Source: Clostridia bacterium
GTDB taxonomy: Bacteria; Bacillota; Clostridia; Christensenellales; Aristaeellaceae
Direction: 5' to 3'
NCBI GenBank assembly: GCA_017429695.1
Contig: JAFROK010000050.1
Span: forward strand, 1-64,000
DNA: 64,000 bases
A program made the translations under genes and the position numbers. Below are positions 59,176-64,000 of this stretch, piece after piece. How positions within the stretch are numbered: the first letter of the stretch is position 1; each line of letters begins with the position of its first letter. The notes under the pieces were generated by a model. That model did not search any database and was not told the DNA's origin. It saw only the letters and a program-made list of their open reading frames with translations.

Positions 59176-59754
59176 TCAATTCAGCTTCTGGATGACAAAG
59201 CATTCCGGAGCGCCGGGGGAGGCATTCAGGAAATGCTGGTGCAGCACGTTATATTTCCGGTTGGAAAGGCCGGAAAGCAGGGCGCCCAGTTCGGCACGCT
59301 CCCGGTCGCCCTCTGCATGGCCGGGATAGGCGCAGATGACCAGCACTCCCATGGGCAACAGCAGAGACAGCGCTTTTTCCACCGCCTGGCGGGTGGTTTC
59401 CCAGCGGGTGGTTACCGTATGGTCTCCGCCGGGCAGCCAGCCCAGGTTGAAAACCACGGCGCGCACCTGAACTGGCACATAAGCATCCATTTCCTGGTGG
59501 CCGGTGCAGAACAGGGAAGCCCGGTCCAGCATGCCGTTTTCCTCCAGGCGGGCCTTTGCAGCGGCAACAGCCTGGGGCTGGATATCGAAAGCATAGACAT
59601 GGCCGGCGGGGCCGACGGCTTCGCAGAGCATCAGGGTATCATGGCCGTTACCCATGGTGGCGTCAATCACGGCATCGCCCGGCCGGATGACGCGGCGAAG
59701 GACATCTTCCGCCAGAAACCGGGCGGATTTCAATTCATATTGCATATCGGTCAT
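59176..59754 (-). CDS. mnmM: tRNA 5-(aminomethyl)-2-thiouridine methyltransferase MnmM (YtqB)
   Basis: A 192-residue class I SAM-dependent methyltransferase. The SAM site is DATMGNGHDTLML (about residue 32), followed by VYAFDIQPQAV. The YtqB/MnmM-specific VFNLGWLPGGDH and a C-terminal NAPPEC-like NASPGAPECFVIQK follow. In Bacillus this family completes the mnm5s2U modification at tRNA position 34. Length and motif order fit. The start overlaps the stop of the PIG-L deacetylase gene (ATGA), making it the last gene of an otherwise envelope-related operon, an unexpected but common kind of hitch-hiking. Confidence 0.88.
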   Translation of the reverse strand: MTDMQYELKSARFLAEDVLRRVIRPGDAVIDATMGNGHDTLMLCEAVGPAGHVYAFDIQPQAVAAAKARLEENGMLDRASLFCTGHQEMDAYVPVQVRAVVFNLGWLPGGDHTVTTRWETTRQAVEKALSLLLPMGVLVICAYPGHAEGDRERAELGALLSGLSNRKYNVLHQHFLNASPGAPECFVIQKLN

Positions 59755-60968
59755 TCCAAATCAATATGTTCCAGGAAATCGTTGCAGGCTACGTCCGGGC
59801 CGACCCGGGTGGCATAGAGGCCGAAATCCGTGTTTTCATAATAGGTGCCTGTGATTTCCACACGCAGCGGCTTGCGGTATCCGCCGATGCGGAAAGTCAG
59901 GTCATACTGGGTCTTGTGCTTTTCAAAGGCCTCGATGGCAGCCTCCATGCCGGTTTTGCCATCCAGGTTTTTCAGCGGCGTATCCCATTCAAAATGCAGG
60001 CGGTCCGCCTTATCCCCGTAGCGGTGGATATACAGCTTTTTGACTTCCCAGGTTCCGTACAGCGCCGCGGATTCCGGATCGCTTTCCGGATCTGCGGCCA
60101 GGTCAAAGCACTGGACGCAGGCGTCCGCCACCATTTTATGCTGACCGTGGCCGTATTCCCCCTTCAGGTCCTGGGTGAGCACGACTTCCGGCCGGTATTT
60201 GCGGAACAGCTCCGTGACCCAGGACAGGACCTTGGTTTTGCCGGCAAGCTGGTAAGCTTTTTTCAGGTTGTCGCTGTATTTGTCGGTGAATGGGCCGAAA
60301 ACCGGGTAATGCCGGACCCCCATGGTCCACAGGCCGTCCAGGGCCTCACTCCGGCGGGTGTCGCCGCAGTGGACCAGGTAGGCGACGATGACGCGCTTTC
60401 CGAGCTCTGTATTATATGTCGGGATCGCGCCGGCAAAGAAGAGCAGTTCGTCATCCGCGTGGGCGACCAGGAGCAGCAGGTCCGCTTTCTCATACGTTTC
60501 CTCCCAGCGCTGCACCCAGCCGGGCAGTTCTCCGGAGCCGAAAACATACAACTCATTGATGACCAGCTGGGCCTTTTTGGTGCCGGTTTCAATGATGCGG
60601 ATTTCCGTTTCGCCGTCCAGATCGTAACACACATGATGGAAGCGGGTATCGCCTTCGGCCAGGAGGACCCATTCGCCGTCCACTTTGTGCTGGATTTCAT
60701 AGCTGGCCGGCATGATGCGGAACAGGATATACAGGGCGTACATGGGCTCGTCGGAGCGGATTTCCAGATATGGATTTTTGACGCTGCCGCTCTGCCAGTA
60801 TTTCAGGTAATCCCCGTTGACCAGGCGGGTGTTCTTCCAGGAGTTTTTGGAGGCCTTGAAGCTGCACTGAGCGGAAATATCGGCTGCTTCCTCTGCGGAA
60901 ACAGCCGATATCAGCAATACCGTCAGAAGCAGCACAAGCAGGGGCAGGACCCATCGTGCTTTTCTCAT
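59751..60968 (-). CDS. Secreted PIG-L/LmbE-family deacetylase
   Basis: A 405-residue protein with a signal peptide (MRKARWVLPLLVLLLTVLLI, then SAVSAEE), a beta-sandwich-like N-terminal part (about 30-150) and a PIG-L zinc deacetylase domain (about 155-330). Metal motifs are LLLVAHADDELLFFAG (AHxDDE) and GHGQHKMVADA, with YLVHCGDTRRSEAL between them. PIG-L enzymes remove acetyl groups from N-acetylglucosamine-type residues; this one acts outside the cell, possibly on a glycolipid or polymer handled by the neighbouring phosphodiester glycosidase. The start was placed at 60966-60968 behind AGGAAG; the open extension to 61079 overlaps the upstream gene. Confidence 0.88.
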   Translation of the reverse strand: MRKARWVLPLLVLLLTVLLISAVSAEEAADISAQCSFKASKNSWKNTRLVNGDYLKYWQSGSVKNPYLEIRSDEPMYALYILFRIMPASYEIQHKVDGEWVLLAEGDTRFHHVCYDLDGETEIRIIETGTKKAQLVINELYVFGSGELPGWVQRWEETYEKADLLLLVAHADDELLFFAGAIPTYNTELGKRVIVAYLVHCGDTRRSEALDGLWTMGVRHYPVFGPFTDKYSDNLKKAYQLAGKTKVLSWVTELFRKYRPEVVLTQDLKGEYGHGQHKMVADACVQCFDLAADPESDPESAALYGTWEVKKLYIHRYGDKADRLHFEWDTPLKNLDGKTGMEAAIEAFEKHKTQYDLTFRIGGYRKPLRVEITGTYYENTDFGLYATRVGPDVACNDFLEHIDLE

Positions 60969-60987
60969 ACTGTCTTCCTCACCATTT

Positions 60988-62109
60988 TCATTCAGCGGCG
61001 GTTTCCGCCGGCTTTTCACCGCTCCGGTTCCAGTTCCGGGCGGCCCACACACCCGCGAAGCCCATTGCCGCAAGGACAAAAGTCATAAAGATATAGCAGA
61101 CTGTGTGGGAAAAATCAAACCATTTTCCGTCGATGGCAAACTCCGTGACCACAATCAGGCCGAGACATACGACCAGGATGATCATCGGCAGCCAGCGCTT
61201 CAGGGCCGGAACGCCTTTGCTTCCGATGATCCAGTACATGAGCACACCGAGCAGCACCAGCGCACAGAACAACTGTTCCACATGGACAAACAGCCATTTG
61301 ATATCATCGCCCCGCATGCTCTCGCACATGATCTGAGGGAGGCAAAGGAAGAACAGCGTCAGTGTAAAGCTCAGTCCGGTCCGGCCTTTGCCCCGGAGGC
61401 TGATGACGAAAGCAATCACCGCCCAGATCAAGGCAAAGAGCGCAGAAAGCATGCAGATATTCCAGACCCAGCCGGAATACCCGCCGGCGATATCGATTTC
61501 CAGCGCAAAGGGAAAGTGTGCCAGGGAACTGCCGGCCGGCAGCGGTTTACCGCCGCCGTGCAGGTGAAGCGACGGTTCATAGGTCTGCCCCAGGCGGAAC
61601 AGGACGACCATCAGGGCACCGAAGGGCGCAAACGCGTCCATGCCGGCGGTAACGGCCTTTTCACCCCGCCGGGTGATGCAGTTGGCAATCAGGACGGACA
61701 GGCATACGCCCAGGGCGCCGCAGAAGAAGGAAAGCTCGGCGCCGCTGAATGTATACAGGGGGAGCAGCACGTCATCGTCCCAATACAGGTCTTCCAGCGA
61801 AAGATCAAACATTTCTGTCAGCACAACAAAACCGACCCGGGCAAGCTCCAGTGCAAGGCGTACCGTCAGCGCCAGGGCAATGACCGCGGTCAGCAGCGCC
61901 CATTTCCGGACAGGCCGGCTGATTTCACGCCGGTCCAGCAGGCAGCGCAGGCCGTACAGCGCGAAGATCACAAGCGTGCCGATGGTCATCCACTGCAGAT
62001 AAGGCGTCATGGGCTCCTGAGACGTTTCCCGCTCCAGGATGGTCTGCAGGCCGTATGGCGTAAAGAGCATCAGCGCGGCGGTTTTCAGCTGAAGCAGATA
62101 GGGATTCAT
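60988..62109 (-). CDS. Lgt-fold membrane protein, copy 2
   Basis: A 373-residue protein with about nine or ten membrane helices. Segments aligning with copy 1 and with Lgt are ELSFFCGALGVCLSVLIANC followed by a basic loop, VVLFRLGQTYEPS (Lgt GRIGNFINGE position, Arg and Glu kept), and LPQIMCESMRG. The HGG motif of Lgt is absent. It is more diverged than copy 1 and has an extra HLHGGGKPLP loop. Start and stop of neighbouring genes overlap by 4 bases (ATGA at 62106-62109), so it is translationally coupled to the phosphodiester glycosidase. Function unknown; a lipid-linked substrate is plausible. Confidence 0.62.
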   Translation of the reverse strand: MNPYLLQLKTAALMLFTPYGLQTILERETSQEPMTPYLQWMTIGTLVIFALYGLRCLLDRREISRPVRKWALLTAVIALALTVRLALELARVGFVVLTEMFDLSLEDLYWDDDVLLPLYTFSGAELSFFCGALGVCLSVLIANCITRRGEKAVTAGMDAFAPFGALMVVLFRLGQTYEPSLHLHGGGKPLPAGSSLAHFPFALEIDIAGGYSGWVWNICMLSALFALIWAVIAFVISLRGKGRTGLSFTLTLFFLCLPQIMCESMRGDDIKWLFVHVEQLFCALVLLGVLMYWIIGSKGVPALKRWLPMIILVVCLGLIVVTEFAIDGKWFDFSHTVCYIFMTFVLAAMGFAGVWAARNWNRSGEKPAETAAE

Positions 62110-63047
62110 TCCTGACCCTCCCCGTTCCAGGCGGAAGCGAAGTAGATAATATCCGGAATCAGGCGGAAATTGACCTTGTTCTGGGAATTCACCCGCTGGT
62201 GATTGAAATACAGGGAAGTGGACAGGCCGCCGTCCAGATTGAAGGCAATCTGTGCGCCTTCATCCGCGCACAGCCGGGCAAAATCCTTCAGGGGAAGTCC
62301 CAGAGTATAGCTCTGTTCCATGGTGGTCAGGATCATCTTATAATGCAGTTTGCCGATCTGGCAGATTGCGATCCGGGCGTAATACTTTTCGGGATCCAGG
62401 TGGGCAAAGGAAGGCAGCTTTTTCAGCGGCTGGCCGTCTTCAACCAGGATTGGTCCGAAATAGAAGGCGTTGATCACCTGTTTTCCGTCCACCGTATCGG
62501 AAAGGGTGTCCTTTTTCGGCAGATGATACACATGGAAATCTCCGTCCTCATCGATCAGCAGCATATCGCGCTTTTCCTTCAGCTTGTTGCGGTAAGTGAT
62601 CCCCTGGCGGATGATCAGGCCTTCACTGTTATAGGAGGGTGAGTCACCGTTGAAGGCAACGACTGCGTTGACACGTTCAGCAATATTGGCAATCTCATCG
62701 TCGTTCTTGGTATCAAAGGATACGGCCGGCGCTGTCCGCAACTGGGACGCGTCACCGACCTGGATATCCACAACCCAGTATCCGGCGTCCCGTCCACGGT
62801 ATCCGGTCACATAAGGTGCAGCGTCCTTGTATTCAATGCTGACCCGGATGGTCGGGTCCTCATAGACGGTTTCGCTTTTATAGCCGTCCGCCTGGGGTGC
62901 GTATCCGCCGGTAAAATCAATCGGCAGCGGATTGGATACCAGCGTGTCCTCAACGATGATTTCCGCAACCGGTGCTTCCTCTCCCAGCGCGGTGCAGGAG
63001 AAGAGCAGCAGGAAGGCGAGCAGCAGGCAGACAATGGCTTTTTTCAC
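62106..63047 (-). CDS. Secreted phosphodiester glycosidase (NAGPA domain), copy 2
   Basis: A 313-residue secreted protein with a signal peptide (MKKAIVCLLLAFLLLFSC then TALGEE; the Cys could be a lipobox). The NAGPA domain has AVVAFNGDSPSYN (copy 1 has NGDFFS), GLIIRQGITYRN, FYFGPILVEDG and IAFNLDGGLSTSLYFN (copy 1: NLDGGGSST). The end PDIIYFASAW parallels VDILYFASAY in copy 1. Substitutions around NGD and DGG suggest a changed substrate. It is the first gene of the operon with the Lgt-fold, PIG-L and mnmM genes, behind a strong promoter (63088-63115). Confidence 0.87.
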   Translation of the reverse strand: MKKAIVCLLLAFLLLFSCTALGEEAPVAEIIVEDTLVSNPLPIDFTGGYAPQADGYKSETVYEDPTIRVSIEYKDAAPYVTGYRGRDAGYWVVDIQVGDASQLRTAPAVSFDTKNDDEIANIAERVNAVVAFNGDSPSYNSEGLIIRQGITYRNKLKEKRDMLLIDEDGDFHVYHLPKKDTLSDTVDGKQVINAFYFGPILVEDGQPLKKLPSFAHLDPEKYYARIAICQIGKLHYKMILTTMEQSYTLGLPLKDFARLCADEGAQIAFNLDGGLSTSLYFNHQRVNSQNKVNFRLIPDIIYFASAWNGEGQE

Positions 63048-63087
63048 AGGACAAAACCTCCCGAAAAAATCACTTAACTCCTTGAAT

Positions 63088-63115
63088 ATTATAAGATTTC
63101 ACGGGACATTGTCAA
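63088..63115 (-). promoter_or_regulatory. Consensus promoter of the second phosphodiester glycosidase operon
   Basis: Minus strand TTGACA (63110-63115), a 16-base spacer and TATAAT (63088-63093): both hexamers perfect. Confidence 0.85.
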
Positions 63116-63235
63116 GGCAGGCGCTGATGAACCGATGCCGGTAAAAAGGAATCGCGCATACTGGACATTTGTTGGACAGGGGATGATACCATTGTCTCAA
63201 AACCTGGAAAACTTTGGAATGGAGGAATACCGAAA

Positions 63236-63985
63236 ATGAAAAAACTGATGATGGTTATGCTGGCCCTGGTGCTGGCGGCGGGCTGCGCTGCCGGCCTGGC
63301 AGAAGAGGGAAAAGAAGTTGCCGCGGAGAGCGGACTGCATGTGGATATCCAGCATGTGACGGATTCCCCTGAATGGATTGCGAATCTGCCCGCGGCCCAG
63401 GACGCGACCCAGCTGTTTGTGGTTGCTGCGATCGACATGGAAAAGACAACCGCCTTTATCTCCATGCACCGGAAGGATGAAAACGGTGCCTGGAAGCAGA
63501 TCCTTTCCACACCCGGATTCGTGGGCAAGAACGGCCTGTGCCCGGACGAAGAACACAAGGAAGGATGCGCGCAGACCCCTGCCGGCGTGTATCACTTCAA
63601 CAAGGCATTCGGCATCGCTGCGGATCCCGGCTGCGCCATTCCCTATATCCAGGTGGACGAGAATACCTACTGGTCCGGCGATCCGGACCGTCAGTATAAC
63701 CAGATGGTCGATATCCGCGATGTGCCGGAACTGGTGATGGACGACAGCGAGCACATTGTGGATTACGAATACCAGTATCAGTACTGCCTGAATATCTCCT
63801 TCAACGAGGACGGGACGGCCGGCCGCGGCAGCGCGATTTTCCTGCACTGCTTCGGACCGCAGAAGCCCTGGACCGGCGGATGCGTCGCGGTTCCGGAAAA
63901 TATCATGAAGATGATTATGCAGAACGTTCAGGAAGACTGCGTTGTTGTGATTGACACCCTGGAAAACCTGGGCGGAAGCTTCTGA
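63236..63985 (+). CDS. Secreted L,D-transpeptidase-like protein (YkuD family)
   Basis: A 249-residue protein with a signal sequence (MKKLMMVMLALVLAAGCAAG; a weak lipobox is possible) and a YkuD-type L,D-transpeptidase domain. The catalytic segment is FLHCFGPQKPWTGGCVAV, with the expected His and the nucleophilic Cys of the TGGCVAV motif. TPAGVYHFNKAFG is the usual N-terminal part of the domain. Such enzymes make 3-3 peptidoglycan cross-links or attach proteins to the wall. Ribosome binding site GGAGG. The window ends 15 bases after its stop, with GGAGGAG hinting at another gene. Confidence 0.88.
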   Translation: MKKLMMVMLALVLAAGCAAGLAEEGKEVAAESGLHVDIQHVTDSPEWIANLPAAQDATQLFVVAAIDMEKTTAFISMHRKDENGAWKQILSTPGFVGKNGLCPDEEHKEGCAQTPAGVYHFNKAFGIAADPGCAIPYIQVDENTYWSGDPDRQYNQMVDIRDVPELVMDDSEHIVDYEYQYQYCLNISFNEDGTAGRGSAIFLHCFGPQKPWTGGCVAVPENIMKMIMQNVQEDCVVVIDTLENLGGSF

Positions 63986-64000
63986 TTATCGGAGGAGAAC

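Overview
The window reads as a chromosome segment of a Gram-positive, probably anaerobic member of the Clostridia (gut or rumen type). Pointers are a reverse rubrerythrin, LplBC-type sugar ABC permeases with MsmX-like ATPases, a BirA/BioY pair under a Firmicutes-style operator, MnmM (YtqB), a LicC-like cytidylyltransferase, a PdaC-like deacetylase, consensus sigma-A promoters and strong AGGAGG ribosome binding sites. Base composition is GC-rich by eye, except for an AT-rich island near 24.9-25.1 kb. I cannot name the species. No rRNA, tRNA, CRISPR array, phage or intact insertion sequence was recognised.

Layout. 0-4 kb: a small Cys-rich protein, reverse rubrerythrin, and a glycerate kinase/GntP permease pair (minus strand). 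4-6.9 kb: a plus operon of FNT transporter, PdaC-like deacetylase and PHP phosphatase. 6.9-13 kb (minus): a secreted phosphodiester glycosidase/Lgt-fold membrane protein/CapA set, preceded by a MATE exporter, YfcE-like phosphoesterase and esterase operon. 13-20.5 kb (minus): an APC permease and a four-gene envelope-polymer operon. That operon encodes a polyprenyl-type glycosyltransferase, a YidC-sulfatase fusion, a CDP-glycerol glycerophosphotransferase and a winged-helix/LicC cytidylyltransferase. 20.5-25 kb: repeat-rich spacers, a secreted unknown, a processive GT2, and bioY/birA.

25.3-49.4 kb is a large pectin/galacturonate utilisation locus, almost all on plus. uxaB-uxaA-eda-kdgK-uxaC plus a sugar epimerase take galacturonate to pyruvate and glyceraldehyde-3-phosphate. 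A GH28 polygalacturonase, kduI and kduD follow. Next comes an ABC importer operon with two permeases, a very large binding protein, two ATPases, a GH105 hydrolase and five unrecognised integral membrane proteins. An AraC regulator and a pectin methylesterase close the locus. GH28, CE8 and GH105 have no visible signal peptide, so oligomers are probably imported first and then demethylated and depolymerised inside the cell. The kdu genes take unsaturated ends.

49.5-64 kb: a secreted TPR protein, an EEP-family hydrolase, an MBL hydrolase, a NUDIX hydrolase and a 1243-residue secreted protein with Cys repeats, DUF11-like and LprI-like segments. A PutP-like symporter follows. The end holds a second phosphodiester glycosidase/Lgt-fold operon, here with a PIG-L deacetylase and mnmM, and a secreted L,D-transpeptidase.

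The best candidates for undescribed biology are (1) the YidC-sulfatase fusion operon, (2) the importer with extra membrane subunits and a roughly 190-residue insertion in one permease, (3) the duplicated phosphodiester glycosidase plus Lgt-fold module, and (4) seven-base tandem repeats at gene 3' ends that often supply the stop codon.
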